From contig NZ_AP028065.1 in assembly GCF_030297135.1 (NCBI RefSeq), positions 186,001 to 250,000 of the forward strand: 64,000 nucleotides of DNA, written 5' to 3'. The position numbers and the translations under genes are program-made. Below the pieces are notes generated by a model, which ran no database searches, was not told where the DNA came from, and saw only the letters and a list, made by a program, of their open reading frames with translations. This document shows positions 37,480-46,588 of this stretch, piece after piece (position 1 is the first letter of the stretch; every line of letters starts with the position of its first letter). This DNA comes from Pseudoalteromonas apostichopi (GTDB lineage Bacteria; Pseudomonadota; Gammaproteobacteria; Enterobacterales; Alteromonadaceae).

Positions 37480-38433
37480 ATGCGTTATATCCTCTGCTCT
37501 TTTTATATTTTACTTCTCAGTGGTTGCCAGAGTTTTATTGCTTATCAAATCACACAACCTGCACAAGAAGTACCATTTGACGGTATGGAAAACATGGTCA
37601 TGTTTTCGGGAGCTGCACAGCATACATGTACCAAAGACAAGCAATGCTTACATTTTCGATTATTTTCCCAAAGCGATTTGAATAGTTACTTTTCAAAAGA
37701 GAGTTCGCTCGGTTTAAGTTTAATCGTTAAAAGTGGTAATAAAACAGAAGAGTTTAGTTCTCAGCTAGATTTGAATAACCAAGCAACTCCAAACTCATCA
37801 TCTGTAATTGTGCTATTTCCAGGTTATGGTTTAAATAGTATGGGGTATAGCTTTCAAGCTCGTTGGCTCAGCCACTTTACTGGCAAAGATGTCATAATCA
37901 TGCCAGCGAGCAATCAGTATAATGAGTTCAAATTTGGTCTAAACAATCTTGATGTATTAAAACATTACCTAGATAACAGCCAATACCAACAAATTGATAT
38001 TTTGAGTTATTCAATGGGCTGTATTGCTGCTATGCAACTTGGAAAACAAATGCCTAATGTAAAGCAACAGATAATGGTTGCACCAATGGTGCATTTTGAC
38101 ACCGCATTAATGTCCGTTACTAAAAGTTATTACCCAACTTTAAGCTACTTTGTCAAAGATGATGATTTTAAAACCGCAGCAAAAAATGTAATTTATGATA
38201 GTGGTATTGATGAAACACAACTTGATTTAATCGCCCTACTCAATGACAGACAACCATCAGTTAGTACAACTCTCTATGTCAGTAACGGTGATCTAATAAG
38301 CCCCGCTGATTATTGGCAAGCACTTCAAAATGAGAGTGTCTCTGTTGTGCATTACAGTGATTTAGACCACACAAGAATGGTAAGCCTTATCAATCAAGCC
38401 ATGCGCAATGAGGTTTTACATAGATTAATGTAA
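37480..38433 (+). CDS. Lipoprotein alpha/beta hydrolase
   Basis: 317 residues. The lipobox LSGC has Cys16. The fold is suggested by VIVLFPGYGLNSMGYSF (oxyanion region) and the nucleophile elbow SYSMG with Ser178, where the first Gly of GxSxG is Ser. An acidic residue region LYVSNGDLISP and the final His in DLDHTRM complete a likely triad. Substrate unknown. Its start is 111 bp after the peptidase gene and the next gene begins 22 bp downstream, so it probably pairs with the beta-lactamase-like gene. Confidence 0.8.
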   Translation: MRYILCSFYILLLSGCQSFIAYQITQPAQEVPFDGMENMVMFSGAAQHTCTKDKQCLHFRLFSQSDLNSYFSKESSLGLSLIVKSGNKTEEFSSQLDLNNQATPNSSSVIVLFPGYGLNSMGYSFQARWLSHFTGKDVIIMPASNQYNEFKFGLNNLDVLKHYLDNSQYQQIDILSYSMGCIAAMQLGKQMPNVKQQIMVAPMVHFDTALMSVTKSYYPTLSYFVKDDDFKTAAKNVIYDSGIDETQLDLIALLNDRQPSVSTTLYVSNGDLISPADYWQALQNESVSVVHYSDLDHTRMVSLINQAMRNEVLHRLM

Positions 38434-38455
38434 CCAACAAATAACAAGGATAGCA

Positions 38456-39898
38456 ATGAACATACACTTTAAGAAATTAAGGTTGCTTGTAGTTTTTTAT
38501 TTACTCGCAATTTCAAGCCTTGCCCATAGCCAAAATATGCAAACAGAGATGGCCGACTTTATTCAAGGCTTTCATGAATACAAGCAGTTTAACGGCAATG
38601 TATTAGTTGCAAAGGATGGAAAAGTACTGTTTGAAAAAAGCTTTGGCTATGCCAACTTTGAGTGGGATATAAAGCATAGTGATAAAAGTAAGTTTAGAAT
38701 TGGCTCAATAACCAAACAGTTTACCGCCATGTTAATCCTGCAATTGGCACAAAATAATAAGCTTAAACTCGATGATCATCTTGCAACATACCTTCCTGAA
38801 TACAGACAAGATATTGCCAATAAAATTACTCTTCGCCAAATACTTAATCATACCTCTGGTCTTGGTAATTATACCCAAGCAAAATCGTTTCGTGATGAGT
38901 ACAGCCGAAACCCCTACAGTGTTGATGAATTTATTCGCTTGCTATGTAGTGATGATCTAGTGTTCGAACCTGGCACTGAATTTCGTTATAGCAATTCTGG
39001 CTATTTTATTTTGGGTGCGGTAATTGAAAAGGTAACTGGCCAAAAATATAAAGAGGTATTACAGCAGAATATTTTAGACCCACTTAAAATGGAGGATACA
39101 GGCTATGATTCCCACAATAAAATCATTAAATTTCGCGCCTCTGGATACGACAACGGGCTAGCTGGTTATAGCAACACCGATTATTTAGATATGTCTATCC
39201 CGTATGCAGCTGGGTCAATGTATTCAACAGCGCGGGATTTACTAAAATGGGATCAAGCCCTTTACTCAGATAAGTTATTAAACGACGCATATAAAAAGCA
39301 GATGTATCAAGTTTCTGGGCAAAGAAATTATGCGCTTGGTTGGGAAGTAACAAAGCTCGATAAAAACATTTACGGAAAACCCCTTACACGTATTCAACAT
39401 GGCGGTGGTATCAATGGTTTCAATGCGTTTATAAGTAGAATTATCGAAGACAAATTACTCATTGTCATTCTAAATAACACGGGTGGTGCACCTCTCACCC
39501 CCATGACTAACGGTCTCTTGGCAATCTACTATGACAAACCTTATGAAAAAGCGACAGAACATGTAGATAGCAAGCTTTATAAAGCATTTAAAAGTGAAGG
39601 TATTAAGGGGCTCAAGAAAACCTATAAGCAAATGGTGAATGATGGGAATACGCCAAGAGAAAGGTCGTTAAACTACTTGGGTTATGAATTAATGCAGATG
39701 AAAGAACTAGATGCCGCAATTACTGTATTTGAACTCAACAATCAATCTTATCCAGAATCAGCAAACACTTATGACAGTTTAGGTGAAGCATATTTAGCAG
39801 TCGGCGATAAACAAAAAGCATTGGCAAGTTACAAAAATGCTCTTAACTTGAATCCTGACAGTGAAAGCGCTAAACAAGCAATTGAGAAATTACAATAA
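38456..39898 (+). CDS. Beta-lactamase-fold serine hydrolase with C-terminal TPR
   Basis: 480 residues. A signal peptide ends near AHSQ. The class C/penicillin-binding-protein fold shows SITK (Ser84, Lys87), the YSN motif (Tyr178 to Asn180) and a HGG near 318. After about residue 395, a region ending in YDSLGEAYLAVGDKQKALASYKNALNL forms tetratricopeptide repeats. Such proteins are usually esterases, peptidases or D-amino-acid hydrolases rather than resistance enzymes. AAGGA lies before the ATG, 22 bp after the hydrolase gene. Confidence 0.88.
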   Translation: MNIHFKKLRLLVVFYLLAISSLAHSQNMQTEMADFIQGFHEYKQFNGNVLVAKDGKVLFEKSFGYANFEWDIKHSDKSKFRIGSITKQFTAMLILQLAQNNKLKLDDHLATYLPEYRQDIANKITLRQILNHTSGLGNYTQAKSFRDEYSRNPYSVDEFIRLLCSDDLVFEPGTEFRYSNSGYFILGAVIEKVTGQKYKEVLQQNILDPLKMEDTGYDSHNKIIKFRASGYDNGLAGYSNTDYLDMSIPYAAGSMYSTARDLLKWDQALYSDKLLNDAYKKQMYQVSGQRNYALGWEVTKLDKNIYGKPLTRIQHGGGINGFNAFISRIIEDKLLIVILNNTGGAPLTPMTNGLLAIYYDKPYEKATEHVDSKLYKAFKSEGIKGLKKTYKQMVNDGNTPRERSLNYLGYELMQMKELDAAITVFELNNQSYPESANTYDSLGEAYLAVGDKQKALASYKNALNLNPDSESAKQAIEKLQ

Positions 39899-39928
39899 AT
39901 AAGCCTTGTAACTCAATACCTAAAATAA

Positions 39929-40867
39929 CTAGTTATCGAGTACCCGCTTATCTAAAATGTCTTTTTCAATCAGTTGAGTGAGAATCGCCTTGGTTTTTGC
40001 TCGACATATATCACGAACTAAACGAACCGCAGGTGTTATGGATTGTCGACTTGGACAGATTAACCAAAGCTCGGCACATAAGTGAGGGTAATTTTGCATA
40101 ACCGGCACGACCCGACCTTTAAGTAAATCATCACTGATATCAATGCATGATTTAACAGCTAGACCTTTACCAGCCACACACCAACGTCTTACCAAATCTC
40201 CATCATTAGACGCTCGGCGACCTTGCATTTTCACTTTAAAACGCTCTGTTCCATCGGTAAATTCCCAGACATTGTTGATGATATTTTGAAGTTGATAAAA
40301 TAAACCTTGATGCTGGTTTAATTCATCAGGATGTGTCGGCGCTCCATATTCGGCAAGGTACTCTGGGGTTGCACATAACAACCGAGGAACATTACAAATT
40401 TTAAAGCCATATAAGTTTGAGTCTGATGGCGAGCCATATCTGAGCGCAAAATCAACAGAGTCTCGGTAAAAGTCGACATTACTATCGCTAATATGAGGAC
40501 GCATACTCAGCTTTGGATATTCATCAAGTAACTCATCTAACCAAGGAATAATAATGTTGCGGCCTAAATCTGAAGATAATGCAACTCTTAGCTCACCTTC
40601 TATTTCATCATGCTCGCCTTTTAAGGCAAGTGTCGCTTGCTCTAGCATGAGCACCGCTTGCTGACACTGAGGCAAAAAACGCTCCCCTGACGCCGATAAA
40701 CGTAAATGGCGAGTAGTACGAACAAACAATTCAGTACCAAGAGCTGCTTCAACGCGCTTAATTGCTGCACTAGCGGTTGCAGCACGCATGTCTAATTTTG
40801 CCGCAGCGGTTGTAATACTGCGAAACTCTGCAACCTTGAGGATTAATTTGAGATCTTCAACCAGCAT
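39929..40867 (-). CDS. LysR-family regulator divergent from nfsB
   Basis: 312 residues. The winged helix-turn-helix (ITTAAAKLDMRAATASAAIKRVEAALG) occupies the first 60 residues and a LysR effector domain follows. It resembles the AaeR/YafC/DmlR group, many of which regulate an adjacent divergent gene. The start faces the nitroreductase gene across about 100 bp that contain the imperfect palindrome CTTTATCGTAAAG. Effector unknown. Confidence 0.9.
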   Translation of the reverse strand: MLVEDLKLILKVAEFRSITTAAAKLDMRAATASAAIKRVEAALGTELFVRTTRHLRLSASGERFLPQCQQAVLMLEQATLALKGEHDEIEGELRVALSSDLGRNIIIPWLDELLDEYPKLSMRPHISDSNVDFYRDSVDFALRYGSPSDSNLYGFKICNVPRLLCATPEYLAEYGAPTHPDELNQHQGLFYQLQNIINNVWEFTDGTERFKVKMQGRRASNDGDLVRRWCVAGKGLAVKSCIDISDDLLKGRVVPVMQNYPHLCAELWLICPSRQSITPAVRLVRDICRAKTKAILTQLIEKDILDKRVLDN

Positions 40868-40907
40868 ATTAACTAAAAATTTTTGATAATGTTTATTCGA
40901 TTATGCG

Positions 40908-40920
40908 CTTTATCGTAAAG
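40908..40920. promoter_or_regulatory. Candidate LysR operator between lysR and nfsB
   Basis: CTTTATCGTAAAG has CTTT/AAAG arms and lies centrally between the divergent starts, with further partial symmetry outside. Weak alone; supported by position. Confidence 0.4.
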
Positions 40921-40969
40921 TATGCAAAGCGTAAACTGCACCTAATTGTTATACATGCGGGAGCAAATC

Positions 40970-41626
40970 ATGACACACCCTATTATTTCTGACTTACAAC
41001 GCCGATACACAAGTAAGCGCTACGACGCATCAAGGCAAATTAGCCAAGCAGACTTAGCTGTAATTTTAGAAGCTTTACGCTTATCGCCATCGTCTATTAA
41101 TTCTCAACCATGGAAGTTTATAGTCATCGAATCAGAGCAAGCAAAACAACGTTTCCACGATAGTTTTGCAAATAAGTTTCAGTTTAATCAGGTACATGCA
41201 AAAACTGCATCACATACTATTTTATTTGCTTATAACCCAAGTTATAAACGTGATGACTATGAAAAAGTCATCGATGCAGATATTGCTAATGGTCGCACGA
41301 AAGCTGAAAACAAAGAGCAGGCGTTTGGTGCGTTCGCATTTGTTGATTTAAATACTGATGACCATGGCGATAACGCTGCTTGGACTAAATCTCAAACCTA
41401 CATTGCATTAGGTAATACTATGCATACTGTGGCTCGTTTAGGTTTAGATTCAACACCGATGGAAGGCGTCGATAAAGACCTACTCGGTGAGCTATTTGCT
41501 GATGAGTTAGATGGTTATGTATGTGAAGTGGCACTCGCTATTGGTTATCACGAACCAGAGCAAGATTATAATGCTACATTACCAAAATCTCGTTTAGATA
41601 AAGACGCGGTAATTACTGTAGTATAA
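40970..41626 (+). CDS. nfsB: Oxygen-insensitive NAD(P)H nitroreductase
   Basis: 218-residue flavoenzyme, nearly the length of E. coli NfsB (217). The opening RRYTSKRYDASRQIS, the FMN-site segment LRLSPSSINSQPWKF and the ending ATLPKSRLDKDAVITVV follow NfsB throughout. It reduces nitroaromatics and quinones by two electrons. I chose ATG 40970, with GGGAG seven bases upstream, instead of an upstream ATG eight codons earlier. Divergent from a LysR gene that probably controls it. A strong terminator follows. Confidence 0.93.
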   Translation: MTHPIISDLQRRYTSKRYDASRQISQADLAVILEALRLSPSSINSQPWKFIVIESEQAKQRFHDSFANKFQFNQVHAKTASHTILFAYNPSYKRDDYEKVIDADIANGRTKAENKEQAFGAFAFVDLNTDDHGDNAAWTKSQTYIALGNTMHTVARLGLDSTPMEGVDKDLLGELFADELDGYVCEVALAIGYHEPEQDYNATLPKSRLDKDAVITVV

Positions 41627-41634
41627 AACCTATA

Positions 41635-41661
41635 AATTATGCAGGCTTTGCCTGCATAATT
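41635..41661. terminator. Terminator between nfsB and the LD-carboxypeptidase gene
   Basis: AATTATGCAGGC and GCCTGCATAATT form a perfect 12-bp stem with a TTT loop; it serves both convergent genes. Confidence 0.88.
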
Positions 41662-41662
41662 G

Positions 41663-42706
41663 TTATTTTAAGTCTGTCTTTACAATGATATTACTCGCCA
41701 TACCTTCACATAAGTCTGCAGTTATTGTGGCAACTGCTCCATTTATTAATGCTAAATTAGGGGCAACGTGACCAATGTCCGCATCAACAATAACTGGGAA
41801 CAAATTACCTTTAAATGCGAGTTCGATTGCTTGGTATTCATCAAAATAGCAGTCGTTATTAATTGCTGGACTGCGACCAAATACCACCGCATTTACATCG
41901 GTGAATACATCATTCAACTTTAACGATAACAAACAACGTGCTAATGCCATCGGGCTGAGCTCTGCATTTTCTAAATATAAAATTAAGCCCTCTGGTGCAT
42001 ACTGCTTTTTAAATTCATGCAATGCATAGTAATTTGAGGGTAGCAACAAGCCAAGAGTATCTAAGCAACCGCCGATTAAACGCCCTGAAACTTCAATCTG
42101 GCGTTTATCTTTATAGTTAATACAGCGCCATTGACTCGGGGCTGTATAGTCAAATTGAGCTTGCGGATCGGCTTTATAATCAATTGGTTTTTGCTGATAA
42201 TAAGGAGACGCGACTTGGTGCAGTTGCTGTTTTTCTTCAAGTGACATTGCACTGAATATATTTGCTAAATAAACATCTGAATCGTCAGGGTGAATTTGCA
42301 TTAAATTTGCAGCGTGCAAGGTTGCCCAGCCACAACGAGTTGTTAATGCACATGCAAAAGTGCTGATATCTGAAAAGCCAACCAACCATTTAGGCCTTGC
42401 TTTACTTATCGCATTAAAGTCGAGAAGCGGTAAAATCTCCATGGTGAGATCGCCACCCCAAGGTGGCATGATGGCTGCTATTGAATCATCAGTTAAATAC
42501 TCCATTAGCTCATCAGCACGTTGCTTTGCACTATTGTGTGACTGACGCAAGCAGGCACCCTCAATGACAGTAAAACCTTTGGCTGTTAAGCCATTAAGTA
42601 CTAAGTCTAAACGCGTATGAAACGCTGTATCTACACCTGATGAAAAAGCACATATGGCTATTTTATCGCCTTGAACAAGCGGTTTAGGATACTGAATTTT
42701 CGCCAT
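41663..42706 (-). CDS. S66 family LD-carboxypeptidase (LdcA/MccF-like)
   Basis: 347-residue serine peptidase of the S66 family. The PPWGGD segment near 80, the nucleophile Ser in VGFSDIS near 113, the Glu in YLENAEL and the late His in IGHVAPN form the Ser-Glu-His pattern. LdcA recycles tetrapeptides of peptidoglycan; MccF relatives cleave microcin C-like adenylates. At 347 residues it is closer to the MccF size class, so self-resistance or detoxification is an alternative. Single gene. Confidence 0.85.
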   Translation of the reverse strand: MAKIQYPKPLVQGDKIAICAFSSGVDTAFHTRLDLVLNGLTAKGFTVIEGACLRQSHNSAKQRADELMEYLTDDSIAAIMPPWGGDLTMEILPLLDFNAISKARPKWLVGFSDISTFACALTTRCGWATLHAANLMQIHPDDSDVYLANIFSAMSLEEKQQLHQVASPYYQQKPIDYKADPQAQFDYTAPSQWRCINYKDKRQIEVSGRLIGGCLDTLGLLLPSNYYALHEFKKQYAPEGLILYLENAELSPMALARCLLSLKLNDVFTDVNAVVFGRSPAINNDCYFDEYQAIELAFKGNLFPVIVDADIGHVAPNLALINGAVATITADLCEGMASNIIVKTDLK

Positions 42707-42775
42707 TATTACTCCTTCATTACGACTGTCTTGTAGTCAACGTACCGAATAAATCCACGCATGTAAACAGGTATA

Positions 42776-42805
42776 AAAAAACCGCAGTATATAACTGCGG
42801 TTTTT
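42776..42805 (-). terminator. greA terminator
   Basis: AAAAACCGCAGT and ACTGCGGTTTTT form a 12-bp stem with a five-base loop, 20 bp after the greA stop. Confidence 0.92.
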
Positions 42806-42825
42806 ATCAATGCTTGGTTAAGCTA

Positions 42826-43302
42826 CTAAATATACTCAACTTCAATGATTTCGTACTCTACTTCACCGTTTGGCGTTTTAATGATAACGGCATCATCTAC
42901 CTCTTTACCAATTAAACCACGCGCGATTGGTGAGTTAACAGAAATCAGGTTGTTTTTGATATCTGCTTCGTCATCGCCTACGATTTGGTATTTTACTTCA
43001 GCATCGGTTTCAACATTAACGATAGTGACCGTTGTGCCAAAAATAACTTTACCTGTGTTAGGCATTTTAGTTACATCAATGATTTGCACATTTGAAAGCT
43101 TCGCTTCAATTTCTTGAATACGGCCTTCGCAGAAACCTTGTTGCTCACGAGCAGCATGGTATTCAGCGTTTTCTTTCAAATCACCGTGCTCACGTGCTTC
43201 AGCAATATCAGCAACGATTTTTGGACGGGTAACTGTTTTTAATTCGTTAAGTTCTTCGCGCAGTAATGCTGCACCACGAACTGTCATCGGAATTGATTGC
43301 AT
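42826..43302 (-). CDS. greA: Transcription elongation factor GreA
   Basis: 158 residues, the same length as E. coli GreA. It rescues backtracked RNA polymerase by stimulating transcript cleavage. The N-terminal coiled coil holds the acidic tip EAREHGDLKENAEYHAAREQ, and the C-terminal domain GDDEADIKNNLISVNSPIARG is intact. I start at ATG 43302 (MQSIPMT), which matches E. coli, rather than 15 codons upstream. It lies 51 bp after carB with a hairpin without T run in between, so it may be read from the carAB transcript as well as its own promoter. Confidence 0.97.
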   Translation of the reverse strand: MQSIPMTVRGAALLREELNELKTVTRPKIVADIAEAREHGDLKENAEYHAAREQQGFCEGRIQEIEAKLSNVQIIDVTKMPNTGKVIFGTTVTIVNVETDAEVKYQIVGDDEADIKNNLISVNSPIARGLIGKEVDDAVIIKTPNGEVEYEIIEVEYI

Positions 43303-43320
43303 ATTATTCTCACTTAATCC

Positions 43321-43343
43321 CAAGGGCGATTGCCTCGCCCTTG
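43321..43343 (-). repeat. Stem-loop between carB and greA
   Basis: CAAGGGCGA and TCGCCCTTG form a nine-base perfect stem with a five-base loop. No T run follows on the minus strand, so it is more likely an mRNA processing or stability element than a terminator. Confidence 0.6.
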
Positions 43344-43353
43344 GCACATTTCC

Positions 43354-46300
43354 TTAGTTCATTCGCTGGTGTAGTTCCTGAACTGACGTCACCTTGCTAC
43401 GGTCGTCTGCTTGGTTTGCAGTACAGTTAGCAAATGCCGCGTTCAGAGTCGTTGTGTAGTTAGTCTTATGCTGTAACGCACCACGACGTAACACCTTCGA
43501 ATCTTCAATCGCTTGGCGGCCTTCAGTAGTGTTTACAATGTAGCTGTATTCACCATTTTTAATTCTATCAAGAATATGAGGACGACCTTCGTATACCTTG
43601 TTCACGCGACGAACTGCAATGCCTGCTTCTTCAAGTGCTTTTGCAGTGCCACCTGTCGCATCTAGCTCGAAACCAAGTTCAGTCATGGTTTTAGCTAGTT
43701 CAACAATACGTGGTTTGTCACTGTTGCGTACCGATAGTAACGCGCGACCACCGCGTGGTAAAGTGTTGCTTGCACCTAATTGTGCTTTAGCGAATGCTTC
43801 GGCGAAAGTTTCACCAACACCCATTACCTCACCCGTTGAGCGCATTTCAGGGCCACGGATTGGGTCAACACCTTGGAACTTAGCAAATGGCAGTACCACT
43901 TCTTTTACGCTGTAGTAAGGTGGGATTACTTCTTTTGTAATACCTTGACTTGCCAGCGACTGACCTGCCATACAACGTGCCGCTACTTTAGCAAGTGCAA
44001 CACCTGTCGCTTTTGAAACAAACGGTACTGTACGCGCAGCACGTGGGTTTACTTCGATTAAGTAAACTTTACCGTCTTTCACAGCAAACTGAGTATTCAT
44101 TAGACCTACTACGCCAAGCTCTAGAGCCATATCAGTCACTTGCTTACGCATCACGTCTTGCACTTCGGCTGTTAATGAGTGAGCTGGTAATGAACACGCT
44201 GAGTCACCTGAGTGAACACCTGCTTGCTCAATGTGCTCCATGATACCACCGATGATTACTTGCTCACCGTCACAGATAGCATCAACGTCAACTTCAATTG
44301 CGTTATCTAAGAAGTGGTCAAGTAGTACTGGCGCTTCATTTGACGCCGATACAGCTTCAGTCATGTAACGACGTAAATCGTCTTCATCATAAACCACTTC
44401 CATTGCGCGACCACCTAGTACGTATGAAGGACGTACAACAAGTGGAAAGCCAATTTCAGCAGACTTAACAATCGCTTCTTCTAAAGAAGTAACCGTTGCA
44501 TTCTCTGGCTGAAGAAGGTTTAGACGCTCAACAAGCTGTTGGAAACGCTCACGGTCTTCTGCACGGTCGATTGCATCTGGTGAAGTACCAATAACTGGCA
44601 CGCCATTCGCTTCAAGTTCACGAGCAAGTTTCAGTGGTGTTTGACCACCGTACTGAACGATAACACCTTTTGGCTTTTCAACACGTACGATTTCTAATAC
44701 ATCTTCTAGCGTGATTGGCTCGAAGAATAGACGATCAGATGTATCGTAGTCAGTTGAAACAGTTTCAGGGTTACAGTTAACCATAATTGTTTCGTAGCCA
44801 TCTTCACGTAAAGCTAATGCAGCGTGAACACAACAGTAATCGAATTCGATACCTTGACCGATACGGTTAGGGCCACCACCGATTACCATGATTTTATCTT
44901 TGTCAGATGGATTCGCTTCACACTCTTCATCATAAGATGAGTACATATAAGCTGTGTCAGAGCTGAACTCTGCAGCACAGGTATCAACGCGCTTGTATAC
45001 AGGCACGATATCTAACTGGTGACGCTTCTTGCGAATTTCTGCTTCAGAAACACCTGCAATTTCAGCGATACGCGCATCAGCAAAGCCTTTACGCTTAAGC
45101 TTACGTAAGAACTCAGCATTTAAACCAGCCATACCTACTTCGCTGATTGTTGCTTCGTCTTTTAAGATGTCTTCGATTTGCACTAGGTACCAAGGGTCAA
45201 TCTTAGTTAGTTCGAAAACTTCTTCAACGCTCATACCGTGACGCATTGCATCTGCTACGTACCAAATACGCTCAGCACCTGGCTCGCGTAATTCACGGAT
45301 GATTTTTTCTTTCGCTTTCGGATCATCCAGGGCTACAACTGGGTTGAAGCCTGTTGCGCCTACTTCTAGGCCACGTAATGCTTTATGCAGTGACTCTTGT
45401 TGATTACGACCAATCGCCATAACTTCACCCACAGATTTCATCTGTGTTGTTAAACGGTCGTTTGAACCTGCGAATTTTTCGAAGTTAAAACGTGGGATCT
45501 TAGTAACAACGTAGTCGATCGACGGCTCGAAAGACGCTGGTGTTTTACCGCCAGTGATGTCATTTTGTAGCTCATCAAGCGTGTAACCAACAGCTAGTTT
45601 CGCTGCGATTTTCGCAATTGGGAAACCTGTTGCTTTTGATGCTAGTGCAGACGAACGCGATACACGTGGATTCATCTCGATGATAACCATACGGCCATCA
45701 ACTGGATTCACACCAAACTGTACGTTTGAACCACCTGTTTCAACACCGATTTCACGAAGTACCGCCATCGATGCATTACGCATGATTTGGTATTCTTTAT
45801 CAGTCAGTGTTTGCGCTGGAGCAACCGTGATTGAGTCACCAGTGTGAACACCCATAGGGTCAAAGTTTTCGATAGAACATACGATGATACAGTTGTCGTT
45901 TTTGTCACGAACAACTTCCATTTCGTACTCTTTCCAACCGATTAATGATTCATCGATTAAAAGTTCATTTGTTGGTGATAAATCTAAACCACGCTCACAA
46001 ATTTCATCAAATTCTTCTTGGTTGTATGCAACACCACCACCAGTACCACCCATCGTGAATGATGGACGAATGATACATGGGAAACCGATGCGACTAAGAA
46101 CATCGTGTGCTTCTTCCATTGAGTGAGCGATTTCTGCACGCGGACACTCAAGGCCAATGTTCTTCATTGCTACGTCAAAACGCTCACGGTTTTCAGCTTT
46201 ATCGATTGCATCAGCAGTTGCACCGATTAGCTCAACACCGTGTTTTGCCAGTACGCCGTGCTTATCTAAGTCAAGCGCACAGTTTAATGCTGTTTGACCA

Positions 46301-46572
46301 CCCATAGTAGGTAGTACTGCATCTGGCTTTTCTTTTTCAATGATTTTCTCTACCACTTCCCAGTGAATTGGTTCGATGTACGTCGCATCCGCCATTTCAG
46401 GGTCAGTCATGATAGTTGCAGGGTTCGAGTTTACAAGAATTACTCGAAAGCCTTCTTCTCGTAGTGCTTTACACGCTTGTGCACCAGAGTAGTCAAATTC
46501 ACAAGCTTGACCGATTACGATCGGGCCTGCGCCTAAGATAAGAATGCTTTTTATGTCGGTACGTTTTGGCAT
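43354..46572 (-). CDS. carB: Carbamoyl-phosphate synthase large subunit
   Basis: 1,072 residues, about the length of E. coli CarB (1,073). It makes carbamoyl phosphate from ammonia, bicarbonate and two ATP for arginine and pyrimidines. Two homologous ATP-grasp halves are present, beginning ILILGAGPIVIGQACEFDYS and IMVIGGGPNRIGQGIEFDYC, and a C-terminal MGS-like allosteric domain that binds UMP and ornithine in E. coli. It begins 16 bp after carA, so the two are one operon. Confidence 0.98.
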   Translation of the reverse strand: MPKRTDIKSILILGAGPIVIGQACEFDYSGAQACKALREEGFRVILVNSNPATIMTDPEMADATYIEPIHWEVVEKIIEKEKPDAVLPTMGGQTALNCALDLDKHGVLAKHGVELIGATADAIDKAENRERFDVAMKNIGLECPRAEIAHSMEEAHDVLSRIGFPCIIRPSFTMGGTGGGVAYNQEEFDEICERGLDLSPTNELLIDESLIGWKEYEMEVVRDKNDNCIIVCSIENFDPMGVHTGDSITVAPAQTLTDKEYQIMRNASMAVLREIGVETGGSNVQFGVNPVDGRMVIIEMNPRVSRSSALASKATGFPIAKIAAKLAVGYTLDELQNDITGGKTPASFEPSIDYVVTKIPRFNFEKFAGSNDRLTTQMKSVGEVMAIGRNQQESLHKALRGLEVGATGFNPVVALDDPKAKEKIIRELREPGAERIWYVADAMRHGMSVEEVFELTKIDPWYLVQIEDILKDEATISEVGMAGLNAEFLRKLKRKGFADARIAEIAGVSEAEIRKKRHQLDIVPVYKRVDTCAAEFSSDTAYMYSSYDEECEANPSDKDKIMVIGGGPNRIGQGIEFDYCCVHAALALREDGYETIMVNCNPETVSTDYDTSDRLFFEPITLEDVLEIVRVEKPKGVIVQYGGQTPLKLARELEANGVPVIGTSPDAIDRAEDRERFQQLVERLNLLQPENATVTSLEEAIVKSAEIGFPLVVRPSYVLGGRAMEVVYDEDDLRRYMTEAVSASNEAPVLLDHFLDNAIEVDVDAICDGEQVIIGGIMEHIEQAGVHSGDSACSLPAHSLTAEVQDVMRKQVTDMALELGVVGLMNTQFAVKDGKVYLIEVNPRAARTVPFVSKATGVALAKVAARCMAGQSLASQGITKEVIPPYYSVKEVVLPFAKFQGVDPIRGPEMRSTGEVMGVGETFAEAFAKAQLGASNTLPRGGRALLSVRNSDKPRIVELAKTMTELGFELDATGGTAKALEEAGIAVRRVNKVYEGRPHILDRIKNGEYSYIVNTTEGRQAIEDSKVLRRGALQHKTNYTTTLNAAFANCTANQADDRSKVTSVQELHQRMN

Positions 46573-46588
46573 TGTTACTCCGGTTAAA

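Noticed and set aside
38456..39898. Beta-lactam resistance gene
   Set aside because: It has the serine beta-lactamase fold motifs, but also a TPR tail and no resistance context; such proteins are usually esterases or peptidases.
43598..43915. 105-codon plus-strand frame opposite carB
   Set aside because: Mirror of the highly conserved carB sequence; low-complexity Ser/Ala composition typical of antisense frames.
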